Shown here: piece after piece, positions 16,799 through 25,472 of the stretch
Position numbering within the stretch: position 1 is the first letter of the stretch
Layout: each line of letters begins with the position of its first letter
NCBI RefSeq assembly: GCF_017726655.1
Contig: NZ_CP072308.1
Coordinates: 868,001 to 932,000 of the forward strand
DNA from: Agrobacterium tumefaciens
GTDB lineage: Bacteria > Pseudomonadota > Alphaproteobacteria > Rhizobiales > Rhizobiaceae
Direction of reading: 5' to 3'
Length of the DNA stretch: 64,000 nucleotides
Made by a program: the position numbers and the translations under genes
The notes under the pieces: model-generated
The model's input: only the letters and a program-made list of their open reading frames with translations
The model's database searches: none
What the model was told of the DNA's origin: nothing

Positions 16799-17100
16799 GT
16801 CATGTCCCCGGGGAAGCGTGTTGGGATTTGATCCAGGAGGTGAAGCACGCCCTGATGATTTGCCGGGTCTGGAGGTGCTTGCCATCGGCGATAAATATCC
16901 GACCCGAACGAGAGAATTAGAGACATCGCAGGAGAATGGCAAATGTTGGAAGATTTATTTTGCATCGCAAAAAGTCGCGGAGACGCCTCCTACGAGACGA
17001 TACCAGATTTTGGTTGCTGCATTACGAAATTTCACCCTGCGGTAGATTGGTGCGCCTTTTTGTTGTAGAATGAAACGTGGAAGAAGAGGAGGAAGTCATC
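16799..17100. other. 302-base gap with one doubtful ORF
   Basis: Apart from the possible 41-residue ORF at 16943-17068 and the GAGGAGG ribosome site at about 17087-17094 for the 33-residue gene, I see no feature here. Confidence 0.5.
16943..17068 (+). CDS. Possible 41-residue small ORF
   Basis: ATG 16943 has AGGAG eight bases upstream and opens a frame of 41 residues (MLEDLFCIAKSRGD at the start, WCAFLL at the end) with three cysteines. No family is recognised and there is no promoter evidence. Its stop lies 32 bases before the start of the 33-residue gene, so it could be a leader of that gene. The ribosome site is the only support. Confidence 0.25.
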   Translation: MLEDLFCIAKSRGDASYETIPDFGCCITKFHPAVDWCAFLL

Positions 17101-17202
17101 ATGGACTATGTCAACTTCGTTACATCGATCAATCCGTTCATTCTTGTGATTTTGCTGGTGGTTCTGCTTGCGGGCGCCTACAGCAACTGGGTTTCGCACT
17201 GA
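17101..17202 (+). CDS. 33-residue single-pass membrane protein
   Basis: ATG 17101 is preceded by a strong ribosome site, GAGGAGG, and the frame encodes 33 residues: MDYVNFVTSINP, one helix FILVILLVVLLAGAYSNW, and a short SH tail. The combination of a near-perfect ribosome site and a clean membrane helix makes it a credible tiny membrane protein. Function is unknown; such proteins often bind and tune larger membrane complexes. The ExoD-type gene starts 113 bases downstream on the same strand. Confidence 0.6.
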   Translation: MDYVNFVTSINPFILVILLVVLLAGAYSNWVSH

Positions 17203-17314
17203 AAAGCGCCGAACCGCTCGACCAAATGTGAAAGAGCTGATTTCTATCGGTGATAGGCACTCGGCCCGATGAATGTTATCAAGCCCGGAGTTAAAACAAC
17301 TTCCGGGACGCCGT

Positions 17315-17959
17315 ATGATGAACGAATTCGCATTCTCTGACACGTCTGAAAAGCTCAGCACGACGCTGGAAAAACTGATCGGAAAACTGAAGGGTCAGAC
17401 GATCACGTTGCGCGAGCTGATGGAAGCGATCGGCGAACAGGGGCTGCTGCTGATCTGCGCCATCGCGTCCCTGCCCTTTCTTATTCCGGTTTCGATTCCC
17501 GGCGTCAGCACTGTGTTTGGCGCAGCGATCATCCTCGTCAGCCTCGCAATCACACTGAACCGCCTTCCATGGCTGCCGAAAAAGATTCTCGACCGGCAGA
17601 TGGAAACCGCAAAACTTATCCCCGCCCTGCAGAAGGGCGTCAGCATCGTTTCCAAGCTCGATGGCTTCATCCGACCGCGCCTTCCGGCGCTGACGACAGG
17701 TGCGATCGCCAACAGGATCAACGGCCTTGCGCTGATGACCGCTGGTGTCCTGCTGATGATGCCACTCGGCTTCATTCCGTTCTCCAACACCCTGCCGGGC
17801 GTTGCGATCCTGCTCTTTTCGGCCGGGATGATTCAAAGGGATGGTGTCACGGTGCTTGGCGGTTACCTTTTTCTCGGCTTGACCACCGTTTACTTCGCAG
17901 CCCTCGCCTATGCCGCGTTCTGGGCCGGCCAGGGCCTCAGCAGCTCCATCGGCGCATGA
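17315..17959 (+). CDS. ExoD-family membrane protein
   Basis: 214 residues matching the ExoD family: a soluble N-terminal segment (LSTTLEKLIGKLKGQTITLRELMEAIGEQG) followed by about five helices, including LLLICAIASLPFLIPVSIPG and ALMTAGVLLMMPLGFIPFSN, with the GFIPFSNTLPGVAILLF pattern typical of the family. In Sinorhizobium exoD affects exopolysaccharide and alkali tolerance, yet the biochemical role is unknown. ATG 17315 (or the adjacent ATG 17318) is chosen; the longer frame from 17273 adds non-conserved residues. The next gene is convergent and only three bases away. Confidence 0.85.
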   Translation: MMNEFAFSDTSEKLSTTLEKLIGKLKGQTITLRELMEAIGEQGLLLICAIASLPFLIPVSIPGVSTVFGAAIILVSLAITLNRLPWLPKKILDRQMETAKLIPALQKGVSIVSKLDGFIRPRLPALTTGAIANRINGLALMTAGVLLMMPLGFIPFSNTLPGVAILLFSAGMIQRDGVTVLGGYLFLGLTTVYFAALAYAAFWAGQGLSSSIGA

Positions 17960-17962
17960 AGC

Positions 17963-18241
17963 CTAGTGTTGGCCCTCGTTGCGGTTGCTGCGGCGGTTCT
18001 GGCGGTAGGCCCACCAAACCGCAAGACGCCGACGCCGCCGCCGAACTGCCGGCAGATCGTGGGACAGCACCACGAGACCAAGCGGTATCATCCAGAAGCC
18101 AAGAATGGGCAGGAAACCCAAAGTCCCGCCGACAATCAAAGCCGAGCCCGTCGCGATCCTGCCGACCCGTGACCGCGGCATGGCGAGGCTCCATTTTCCT
18201 ACATTGAGGCGACCCGTTTTGTGGTCGATACCGAATTTCAT
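17963..18241 (-). CDS. Small membrane protein (PGPGW-like), 92 residues
   Basis: 92 residues with two close helices (VGRIATGSALIVGGTLGFLPILGFWMIPLGLVVLS, residues about 27-60) followed by an arginine-rich tail (VRRRRRRLAVWWAYRQNRR). The two-helix hairpin with FLPILGFWMIPLG resembles PGPGW-type putative transmembrane proteins; function unknown. It is convergent with the ExoD-type gene, separated by three bases, which makes coding in this tight space more credible. No clear promoter was seen upstream. Confidence 0.65.
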   Translation of the reverse strand: MKFGIDHKTGRLNVGKWSLAMPRSRVGRIATGSALIVGGTLGFLPILGFWMIPLGLVVLSHDLPAVRRRRRRLAVWWAYRQNRRSNRNEGQH

Positions 18242-18416
18242 TCCATCCTGCCCTTTTCATCTGGCCTGTGGATAATTTTTTCTTCGTCCAGAAGCCCGGA
18301 AAATCGGGACTCTGCACAGATAAAACAAGGGCAATGCGTTTTTTTTGAAAAAACCGCTTGGCAAATCGGAAAAGCATTTGTATTACCCCGCTCACACCGC
18401 GCCAAGCAGCGCACGT

Positions 18417-18491
18417 TCCCTGGTAGCTCAGCGGTAGAGCATTCGACTGTTAATCGACAGGTCGCCGGTTCGAATCCGGCCCGGGGAGCCA
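18417..18491 (+). tRNA. tRNA-Asn (GTT)
   Basis: A 75-base cloverleaf with CCA encoded. Acceptor TCCCTGG pairs with CCGGGGA (one G-T), the T arm is GCCGGTTCGAATCCGGC and the anticodon loop CTGTTAA gives anticodon GTT. Confidence 0.95.
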
Positions 18492-18926
18492 CTTTTCTCT
18501 CAGAAAGAAAAGTAACGTGCTGCTAAAACATCAAGAAAAATAAATCTGTACGGCTTGCGATTGTTTTCAGCGTCGCTCTCACCTAGTTCCATTTTTGCGA
18601 GTTGCGATACTTTTTGGCTACATTTCGTCTCCAGGCGGGTAAACGCATGAAGTGACAAGATGTTTCACAACAACGCTTGCCTGTCACACAGCATCGATAA
18701 AGCCGGACTTAGCGGCGGAAGCGCCAGCCTTTGTCGCATAACGCGATAAACTCTCCCTTTACGCCTACGGCGAATTGGCCAAGGTGCAGCAGGCGCAGCG
18801 CTAAACCGACCATCGACGAATTTCTTGCCGAGATCGCGCCCATCGCTTGGCCAGCGGCGTACGCCGGTTGAGATAGTCAGAATATTCAGATATCGGTCAT
18901 ACGAATATTAGAAAGATTGGAAATCC
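18492..18926. other. 435-base stretch without a recognised gene, downstream of tRNA-Asn
   Basis: Directly after the tRNA, ACTTTTCT pairs with AGAAAAGT (18491-18513) and may end the tRNA transcript. The rest is AT-richer than the flanks, with stops in every frame. A short open piece (TIDEFLAEIAPIAWPAAYAG) could be a remnant, but I recognise no source. No duplicate of the tRNA 3' end was found to mark an attachment site. Confidence 0.5.
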
Positions 18927-19808
18927 ATGTTGAGTTTCTGGCGTAAGAAAATCGAAAATGCGGCGACTAGCCAACCACAGCCCGAGCCCTCGGTGGCCCA
19001 ACCTGCTCCAGTCTCAAAACAGTTCGGCTTGGCTGAGCTGGTTAGCCACGATGCCCGGGGAGCCTCAATCGAAATTGCTGGCTTAAAAGTGCCATTGGAC
19101 TTGAGGAACAGGCATGAGCGAAACTACTTCGCTCGCCATTTTCTGAGTTCGCCCCATCCGCAAGCCGACATTGATCGATTCATCTTTCAAAAGTTTGTCA
19201 GGCCGGGGGATGTTGCCCTTGATGCGGGTTGTAATATCGGAATAACCATCGCAGAATTACTAGATGCGGGGGCTTCGCATGTGCACGCTTTTGAGGCTGT
19301 TCCGTCCCTGTACGCAAGAATAGAAGCCATAAAGGACCCTCGGTTTACTGGTTATGGCTGCGCGCTCGGTGATGGAGATGGATCTATTCCAATCTGGGTG
19401 TCCCAAACGCATAATCAGGGAAGCACGATCGAGCCAAGAACCGTCGAACTTTTCGCGCCCATTTTTGGGGAGACGCCGATATCGCAAGATGTTCCCTTGA
19501 AAAGATTGGACGATGCCTGCCCGGGCGTCCGGTTCGATTTCATGAAGGTTGATGTTGAGGGAGCCGAAGCTGCATTTCTCCGAGGAGCTTCGAGGACATT
19601 GACGGCTCATCCGCCCCGCGCCATGTCAATGGAGCTATTCGATCGGTTCTTCGATGAAACAAAGGCGGAAGCCGATAAATATTTCGCGAAATGCGAAAGG
19701 TGCTTCATCTTGAAGTCCGATTACTCTCTGTATTTTGCTGACTGGTCTGAGCCGCACAACGACGATCTGTATTACGTCACGTCACCCACGTACGTCTTCT
19801 CAAATTAA
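18927..19808 (+). CDS. FkbM-family SAM-dependent methyltransferase
   Basis: 293 residues. The N-terminal 40 residues are Gln/Pro/Ser-rich; the Methyltransf_21 domain follows with motif I LDAGCNIG (near residue 98), an acidic strand FEAVPSLYAR, and FMKVDVEGAEAAFLRGA, the FkbM hallmark. FkbM-type enzymes methylate sugar hydroxyls of polysaccharides, glycolipids or natural products. It stands alone between tRNA-Asn and an IS element, and its codon use and base composition are more AT-rich than the neighbours, indicating recent acquisition. A surface-sugar decoration role is inferred only from family. Confidence 0.8.
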   Translation: MLSFWRKKIENAATSQPQPEPSVAQPAPVSKQFGLAELVSHDARGASIEIAGLKVPLDLRNRHERNYFARHFLSSPHPQADIDRFIFQKFVRPGDVALDAGCNIGITIAELLDAGASHVHAFEAVPSLYARIEAIKDPRFTGYGCALGDGDGSIPIWVSQTHNQGSTIEPRTVELFAPIFGETPISQDVPLKRLDDACPGVRFDFMKVDVEGAEAAFLRGASRTLTAHPPRAMSMELFDRFFDETKAEADKYFAKCERCFILKSDYSLYFADWSEPHNDDLYYVTSPTYVFSN

Positions 19809-20030
19809 TCCTTCTAAGATTGCCTGTAGGGCCTTGCTCGCAGGTTGGCACAACGTTTCCAGTCGGATCGTCGGGTATTGGGCACTGGTCTTCGTGGGAT
19901 TTTTCGCATCGATTTTATGCCACGCCTATGTGAGCGTGAGGAATCGATGAGACGGGGATGAAGAAGGAGACCGAAGCAGGCCGCTGCGACGTGGTCGCGT
20001 AGCCCAGATGTTATTCGCGCTGGCGGACAA
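19809..20030. other. 222-base gap before the IS element
   Basis: No gene is supported. A 40-codon frame ending at 19950 with a hydrophobic piece (GYWALVFVGFFASILCHAYVS) runs on from an out-of-frame overlap with the methyltransferase gene and may be the remnant of a membrane protein. Confidence 0.35.
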
Positions 20031-20063
20031 TGAATAGCCCCGAGTTTCGTAGACACCCTCGGG

Positions 20064-21068
20064 TTAGATTTTCTGCTGTTTCTCGAACTCGACGGGCGAC
20101 AGCATCCCGTTCCTGACGTGTTTGCGTTTCGGGTTGTAGAACATTTCGATGTAGTCGAACACGTCCTGGCGTGCTTCATCGCGTGAACGGTAGACCCTGC
20201 GACGTATCCGTTCTCGCTTCAGAAGATTGAAGAAGCTCTCGGCCACCGCATTGTCATGGCAGTTGCCACGACGGCTCATCGAGTGAACCAGATTGTGATG
20301 CTTGAGGAACGAGGCCCAGTCCATGCTGGTAAACTGCGAGCCCTGATCCGAGTGGATCAGCACCTTTTCCTTCGGCTTGCGTCGCCACACGGCCATAAGC
20401 AGAGCCTTGAGAACGACATCGGTGGTTTGGCGGCTCTGCAGTGCCCAACCGATCACACGACGCGAATAGAGGTCGATGACAACGGCGAGATAGGCGAAGC
20501 CCTCGCAGGTTCGAATGTAGGTGATGTCCGTCACCCAGGCAGTGTCTGGAGCCGTCACATCGAATTGCCGGTCGAGCGTATTATTGACGACGACAGACGG
20601 TTTGCCACCAAAAATGCCGGGACGGCGCTTGTAGCCAATCTGCGCCTTGATCCCGGCGAGACGCGTCAGACGCGCGACCCGGTTTGGGCAGCACATCTCT
20701 CCCTGATCGAGAAGGTCGTCGTGCAGCTTGCGATAACCGTAGACCTTGCCGCTCTCTTCCCATGCCTTCAGGAGCAGCTCGGTCTGGCGCTTGTCCTCGC
20801 TGGCTCGCATGCTCAGCGGGTTCTTCAGCTAAGTGTAAAATCCACTCGGATGAACCCGCAGGAGACGGCACATCGTCCGCACTGAAAACTGCAAGCGATG
20901 CAAGGCAATGAACGCGTACTTCACTTTGCATCCCTGGCGAAATACGCGGCCGCTTTTTTTAGGATGTCTCGCTCCTCGGTGACGCGAGCCAGTTCCTTCT
21001 TCAGCCGCCTGATCTCCTCGGCCTCGTCGTTGCCTTTGGCGTTCGACGCAGCAAACTTCTTCTTCCAT
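20064..21068 (-). pseudogene. IS3-family transposase orfB with in-frame stop
   Basis: The orfB frame encodes the integrase core with its DDE residues: D in DTAWVTDITYIR, D in LIHSDQGSQF, E in NAVAESFFNLLKRE. The frame enters from orfA by -1 slippage on the A7 run at 20954-20960 (read as KKSGRVFRQGCKVKYAF) and meets TAG at 20829-20831, where relatives usually have a tryptophan codon after GFY-(A/T). After the stop the frame is intact from ATG 20810 to the end. A single nonsense change thus separates the start of orfB from the catalytic core, so the frameshifted transposase would be truncated. Confidence 0.8.
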
Positions 21069-21190
21069 TCGTAGAGCGAATGCTGGCTCACGCCGAGACG
21101 CTGTGAAACCTCCGCAACCGGATAGCCTCGCTCCGTGATCTGACGCACGGCGTCGCGCTTAAACTCTTCGCTGAAATTCGATTTGCTCAT
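20921..21190 (-). CDS. IS3-family transposase orfA
   Basis: 89 residues: a helix-turn-helix DNA-binding domain (SEEFKRDAVRQITERGYPVAEVSQRLGVSQHSLYEWKKKF in two parts) followed by a leucine-zipper-like coiled coil (AEEIRRLKKELARVTEERDILKKAAAYF), the standard IS3 orfA. The stretch DILKKAA holds the A7 slippery run where ribosomes shift -1 into orfB. Complete and undamaged. Confidence 0.9.
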   Translation of the reverse strand: MSKSNFSEEFKRDAVRQITERGYPVAEVSQRLGVSQHSLYEWKKKFAASNAKGNDEAEEIRRLKKELARVTEERDILKKAAAYFARDAK

Positions 21191-21277
21191 GATGCTCTTC
21201 TTGCCTCAAAATTAGGAAAGAAGGTGTCTACAAATCTCGGGGCTATTCACAAATCCTCGCAAAACACCGTGGGAAAG

Positions 21278-21299
21278 GCGAAGTGCAATTGCACTTCGC
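21278..21299. repeat. 22-bp perfect palindrome beside the IS element
   Basis: GCGAAGTGCAA is followed directly by its reverse complement. It can form a 9-bp stem with AATT loop. It lies 28 bases outside the IS end and 51 bases after the stop of the DUF2934 gene, followed on the minus strand by CTTTCCC. A terminator for that gene is the simplest reading. Confidence 0.5.
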
Positions 21300-21323
21300 G
21301 CAATCTGACTTCAGGGGCGTCGC

Positions 21324-21341
21324 GGCCAGCATAAGCTGGCC
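21324..21341 (-). terminator. Stem-loop after the DUF2934 gene
   Basis: GGCCAGC (21324-21330), loop ATAA, GCTGGCC (21335-21341). It begins ten bases after the DUF2934 stop on the minus strand. There is no T run, so termination here is uncertain. Confidence 0.35.
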
Positions 21342-21350
21342 GTCAAACGA

Positions 21351-22184
<834 letters not shown>

Positions 22185-22207
22185 ATCCAACGAAGTTTCC
22201 CACCCGC

Positions 22208-22651
22208 CTATCGGCGGACTGAGACGATCGCCTTGCGATTGAAGTTCGATACCTGCACGCGGCCGGACTGATTACCGCCGAGGATCTGGGCGGTCTTGCC
22301 GCTCATGCTCTTGAGAATTCCAGCGTGGTAGCCACGGCCATTGCGGATGACCACGACATCACCAGGCTTCGCCTGATTGACCGGAACGGCATAACCGAAG
22401 GATGTCCATGATTTGGCGAATCCGTAGGACTTGGGAGACTGCCGCCCGGCCTTGCTGGCGACAGCATGAAGGAAAAGTCCGCACCATGGGGTGCTGCGCG
22501 GATTTGCGCCCAGAATATTCTTGAGGCTCTTATTGTTCTTGGACTCATGCAGTCCGGTGTATTTTTCTGCCTGGTTCAGCATGCCAGCAGAGGCCGATGC
22601 CACGACTGTAAAAGACAAGGCAACGGATAGAATTAACGCGGATACTCTCAA
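22208..22651 (-). CDS. Secreted NlpC/P60-CHAP-like (TIGR02594-type) protein
   Basis: 147 residues from a proposed TTG start at 22651 (GGGCGAG upstream), giving an ideal signal peptide (MRVSALILSVALSFTVVASASA). A GTG at 22735 would add 28 residues before the signal and is less likely. The mature part carries the cysteine motif STPWCGLFLHAVASKAG and histidine motif GYHAGILKSM of papain-like cell-wall hydrolases, with KPGDVVVIRNGRG between. It matches the TIGR02594 type, thought to cut peptidoglycan or act as a small secreted amidase. It runs alone. Confidence 0.7.
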   Translation of the reverse strand: MRVSALILSVALSFTVVASASAGMLNQAEKYTGLHESKNNKSLKNILGANPRSTPWCGLFLHAVASKAGRQSPKSYGFAKSWTSFGYAVPVNQAKPGDVVVIRNGRGYHAGILKSMSGKTAQILGGNQSGRVQVSNFNRKAIVSVRR

Positions 22652-22764
22652 ACGTCTCGCCCTTATGTTGGTGGGCGCTCGTGTATTGTGACAATTTAGC
22701 GACAATTTGACGAGAAATGGGCAGGAATCAGACACCTATTCATCGGTGCTGATCTGTCAATGCT

Positions 22765-23322
22765 TCAAAACAGGTTCCCCTGCGCCTGATCCCTGCGGCT
22801 ACGGCCGCCTTTTTCGAGATCGAGCATCCGCAATTTGCTAGCGGTTCCTCCCGGTGCGGAAAAGCCACCAAGCCTGCCGCCGGCGGCGAGAACCCGATGA
22901 CAGGGGATGATCAGCGGCACCGGATTTTTCGCCATGGCCTGACCGACGTCGCGCGCTCTTTCCATGCCGCACCCAAGCGTCTTCGCGATGCCGCCATAGG
23001 TCGTCGTATCGCCCCAGCCAATCTGCCGCGCGACCTCGTAAACATCGAGGAAGAACCGCTCCTGTCCGGACAGATCAAGTTCGATCGGTCTGAAATCGAC
23101 CTCATCGCCGGTGAAATAACGCGTAATCATTCCGATCACGTCGCGCGTATGCGGTTCCGGGACGGCAATTGAGGCAGACGTCAGACGTGCCTGCAGGCGT
23201 TTTTCCGTTTCATCAGCATTTGATCCGGGCAATTGCAGCCGCGCGATACCACGTTCCGTCCACGCAAGTCCGCAGTGGCCAAGCGCAGTTGGGAAAACAA
23301 TATATCCGCAATGAATGGTCAT
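22765..23322 (-). CDS. ogt: Methylated-DNA--protein-cysteine methyltransferase
   Basis: 185 residues. The Ogt/MGMT C-terminal domain holds the acceptor motif PLIIPCHRVLAAGG with the active-site Cys, preceded by the helix-turn-helix segment TTTYGGIAKTLG and by an RNase-H-like N-terminal domain (YIVFPTALGHCGLAWTERG). It repairs O6-alkylguanine by irreversible self-alkylation in the cytoplasm. The N-terminal Ada domain is absent, so it is the Ogt type. It stands alone in a DNA-repair neighbourhood with the photolyase gene about 600 bases to the right. Confidence 0.9.
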   Translation of the reverse strand: MTIHCGYIVFPTALGHCGLAWTERGIARLQLPGSNADETEKRLQARLTSASIAVPEPHTRDVIGMITRYFTGDEVDFRPIELDLSGQERFFLDVYEVARQIGWGDTTTYGGIAKTLGCGMERARDVGQAMAKNPVPLIIPCHRVLAAGGRLGGFSAPGGTASKLRMLDLEKGGRSRRDQAQGNLF

Positions 23323-23402
23323 GATCGTTGCCTACGCACTTTATCGACCGCAAGATGCCATATTGCGGATGTGAAACAACCCGTTTCCTGTGCTCAACAA
23401 AA

Positions 23403-23428
23403 AGGCCACCCGATTTAGCGGGTGGCCT
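23403..23428 (-). terminator. Factor-independent terminator of the DUF982 gene
   Basis: AGGCCACCCG (23403-23412) pairs with CGGGTGGCCT (23419-23428), loop ATTTAG; on the minus strand the stem is followed by TTTTTGTTG. It lies 24 bases after the stop at 23453. Confidence 0.8.
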
Positions 23429-23452
23429 GTCGCTATCATCCTAAAAATCGGC

Positions 23453-23722
23453 TCAGGAGGCGATTTTCGCCTGCTCTTCGACGAGGCATCGCGCCTGTCT
23501 GCTGGCGGCGATAAAAGCGGTGCGCGCGATTTCTCCTGCCACGTCGCCCATCAGTGAGGCACGGCACAGGCGAAGCGCTTGTTCATGTGTCTTGTCACCG
23601 CGTTGAGGCCATTCGTGCTGAAGAAAATCGAAGGCTTCGTAAACGCCATTGAAAATGCGGGGGGCGCCATTTTCAAGAGAGATCGTGACAGGCTTTTCCC
23701 ACTTAACGTCGTTCAGCAACAT
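23453..23722 (-). CDS. DUF982 protein
   Basis: 89 residues of the DUF982 family, a small soluble protein group expanded in Rhizobiales: VKWEKPVTISLENGAPRIFNGVYEAFDFLQHEWPQRGD is the conserved N-terminal half, followed by a helix with RLCRASLMGDVAGEIARTAFIAASR. No biochemical function is known. The ATG at 23722 is chosen because GGAAG lies eight bases upstream and the EcfG-like promoter at 23757-23781 then leaves a normal leader; ATG 23737 would leave almost none. It is divergent from phrA. Confidence 0.8.
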   Translation of the reverse strand: MLLNDVKWEKPVTISLENGAPRIFNGVYEAFDFLQHEWPQRGDKTHEQALRLCRASLMGDVAGEIARTAFIAASRQARCLVEEQAKIAS

Positions 23723-23756
23723 TGATTGTACTTCCATGCTCAATTAACCCGCGACA

Positions 23757-23781
23757 AACGCCGGCTCCTCCAGTTGGTTCC
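23757..23781 (-). promoter_or_regulatory. EcfG-type promoter for the DUF982 gene
   Basis: On the minus strand GGAAC (23777-23781) and CGTT (23757-23760) are separated by 16 bases. A perfect match to the consensus core. Confidence 0.65.
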
Positions 23782-23859
23782 CTTCACAAGCGGTTTCAAG
23801 GTCAAAAAAATAACCACCCATAAACCGTGTTCCCCATCTTCCCATTGTAACGGATTTGC

Positions 23860-23884
23860 GGAACAAAGCGGTTCAACACTCGTT
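23860..23884 (+). promoter_or_regulatory. EcfG-type promoter for the photolyase gene
   Basis: GGAAC (23860-23864), 16 bases, CGTT (23881-23884); ATG of phrA at 23911, 26 bases downstream. Confidence 0.65.
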
Positions 23885-23885
23885 C
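23871..23885 (+). promoter_or_regulatory. Candidate LexA (SOS) box overlapping the phrA promoter
   Basis: GTTC (23871-23874), seven bases, GTTC (23882-23885), the direct-repeat LexA site of Alphaproteobacteria. It covers the -10 region of the EcfG-like promoter, where a bound repressor would block transcription. Confidence 0.5.
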
Positions 23886-23910
23886 AAGCGGAAGTGAACC
23901 GGGACCTCCT

Positions 23911-25350
23911 ATGTCAAGCAAAACCGCCGCCGCTATCATCTGGTTCCGCAAGGATCTGCGCCTTTCCGACAATCTTGCCGTCCTTGCCGCATTAGAGCAC
24001 GGCGGGCCCGTCATCCCACTGTATATCCACGAAAAAACAGGTGGAGCACTCGGCGGTGCGCAGGAATGGTGGCTGCATCATTCGCTGACGGAACTGAGCG
24101 GCGCACTCGAGAAAAAGGGCAGCCACCTCCTTCTCGCCAGCGGCAAAGCGGAGACGGTGCTTCGCGAATTGATATCAACGACCGGCGCTGATGCCGTCTT
24201 CTGGAACAGACGATATGATCCGGATGGGATCGCCGAGGATAAGGCGCTCAAGCAGAAGCTGCGGGAAGAAGGGCTGACAGTCCGTAGTTTTTCCGGCCAC
24301 CTTCTGCATGAGCCTTCCCGGCTGAAGACAAAGTCCGGCGGGCCTTACCGCGTCTACACACCCTTCTGGCGCGCGATCGAGGGCGGGGATGAGCCGCACG
24401 CGCCGGCGGATGCGCCGAAGAGCCTGAAAGCGCCCAAGACATGGCCAAAATCGGAGACGCTTTCCGACTGGAAGCTTCTGCCGACCAAACCAGACTGGGC
24501 AAAACATTTCGGCGACGTCTGGACACCTGGGGAGAAGGCGGCGCGGAAAAAACTCGATGATTTCGTCGATGGCGCGTTGAAGGGTTATGAAGAAGGCAGG
24601 GACTTCCCGGCAAAGGATGCCACGTCGCTGCTCTCACCGCATCTGGCGCTTGGGGAAATTTCCCCTGCCACGGTCTGGCATGCCACGAAAGGGCTTTCCC
24701 GCCACATCGCGTCGAACGATATCAGCCGTTTCCGCAAGGAAATCGTCTGGCGGGAATTTTGCTATCATCTGCTGTTCCATTTCCCAGAGCTCGACGAAAA
24801 GAACTGGAATGACAGTTTCGACGCTTTCGCCTGGCGCGATGATGAAACGTCCTTTAAAGCCTGGACGCGCGGCATGACCGGCTACCCGATCGTGGATGCC
24901 GGCATGCGGCAACTGTGGAAGCACGGCGTGATGCACAATCGCGTACGGATGATCGTGGCGTCCTTTCTCATCAAGCATCTGTTGATCGACTGGCGGAAAG
25001 GCGAAAAGTGGTTTCGCGATACGCTGGTTGATGCCGACCCCGCCTCCAACGCCGCGAACTGGCAATGGGTGGCCGGCTCGGGCGCGGACGCATCACCGTT
25101 CTTCCGTGTCTTCAATCCCATCCTCCAAGGCGAAAAATTCGATGGCGACGGAGAGTATGTCCGCCGCTTCGTGCCAGAGCTCGAAAAGCTCGAGTCGAAA
25201 TATATCCATAAGCCGTTCGAGGCGCCAAAAGAGGTGCTTAAGAAAGCAGGCGTTGAACTTGGCAAGACCTATCCGCTGCCGATTGTCGACCACTCGGAGG
25301 GCCGGGAAAGAGCCCTCGCCGCCTATTCCCGCATCAAGAAGGACGCATAA
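23911..25350 (+). CDS. phrA: Deoxyribodipyrimidine photolyase, class III type
   Basis: 479 residues, the length I recall for the Agrobacterium class III CPD photolyase PhrA. The N-terminal antenna domain starts IIWFRKDLRLSDNLA; the FAD domain holds WREFCYHLLFHFPELD, GMTGYPIVDAGMRQLW, MHNRVRMIVASFLIKHLL, WRKGEKWFRDTLVDADPASN and SGADASPFFRVFNP. It uses light to split cyclobutane pyrimidine dimers. ATG 23911 follows shortly after the promoter described above. General-stress plus SOS control would suit a DNA-repair enzyme in a leaf- and soil-living bacterium. Confidence 0.95.
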   Translation: MSSKTAAAIIWFRKDLRLSDNLAVLAALEHGGPVIPLYIHEKTGGALGGAQEWWLHHSLTELSGALEKKGSHLLLASGKAETVLRELISTTGADAVFWNRRYDPDGIAEDKALKQKLREEGLTVRSFSGHLLHEPSRLKTKSGGPYRVYTPFWRAIEGGDEPHAPADAPKSLKAPKTWPKSETLSDWKLLPTKPDWAKHFGDVWTPGEKAARKKLDDFVDGALKGYEEGRDFPAKDATSLLSPHLALGEISPATVWHATKGLSRHIASNDISRFRKEIVWREFCYHLLFHFPELDEKNWNDSFDAFAWRDDETSFKAWTRGMTGYPIVDAGMRQLWKHGVMHNRVRMIVASFLIKHLLIDWRKGEKWFRDTLVDADPASNAANWQWVAGSGADASPFFRVFNPILQGEKFDGDGEYVRRFVPELEKLESKYIHKPFEAPKEVLKKAGVELGKTYPLPIVDHSEGRERALAAYSRIKKDA

Positions 25351-25472
25351 AACTGGGTATCGGGAAAATTTTGCGTGGCTAAGGCGAAGCCGGGAAGATA
25401 ATTTCTTGCCTTGAAGCGGTTGTAACGGGACATAACGGCACCTAATTTCCGCTCAGACAAGAAGGCTCAACC

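Larger units (their letters stand above)
20031..21249 (-). mobile_element. IS3-family insertion sequence, 1219 bp, complete ends
   Basis: Imperfect terminal inverted repeats of 27 bases lie at 20031-20057 and 21223-21249; both ends begin TGAATAGCCCCGAG and end the outer bases with TG/CA, as in the IS3 family. The three bases outside each end are CAA (20028-20030 and 21250-21252), a 3-bp target duplication. Inside are orfA and orfB on the minus strand with an A7 run at 20954-20960 for -1 frameshifting. orfB carries an in-frame stop, so this copy is probably not self-mobile, though the intact ends could be used by a helper copy. Confidence 0.9.

Noticed and set aside
18417..18513. tRNA-Asn as the attachment site of an integrated element
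   Set aside because: No second copy of the tRNA 3' end and no integrase gene were found nearby, so no attachment site is reported.
19735..19950. 71-codon frame after the methyltransferase gene
   Set aside because: Begins inside the methyltransferase gene in another frame and has no start signal; at most a remnant.
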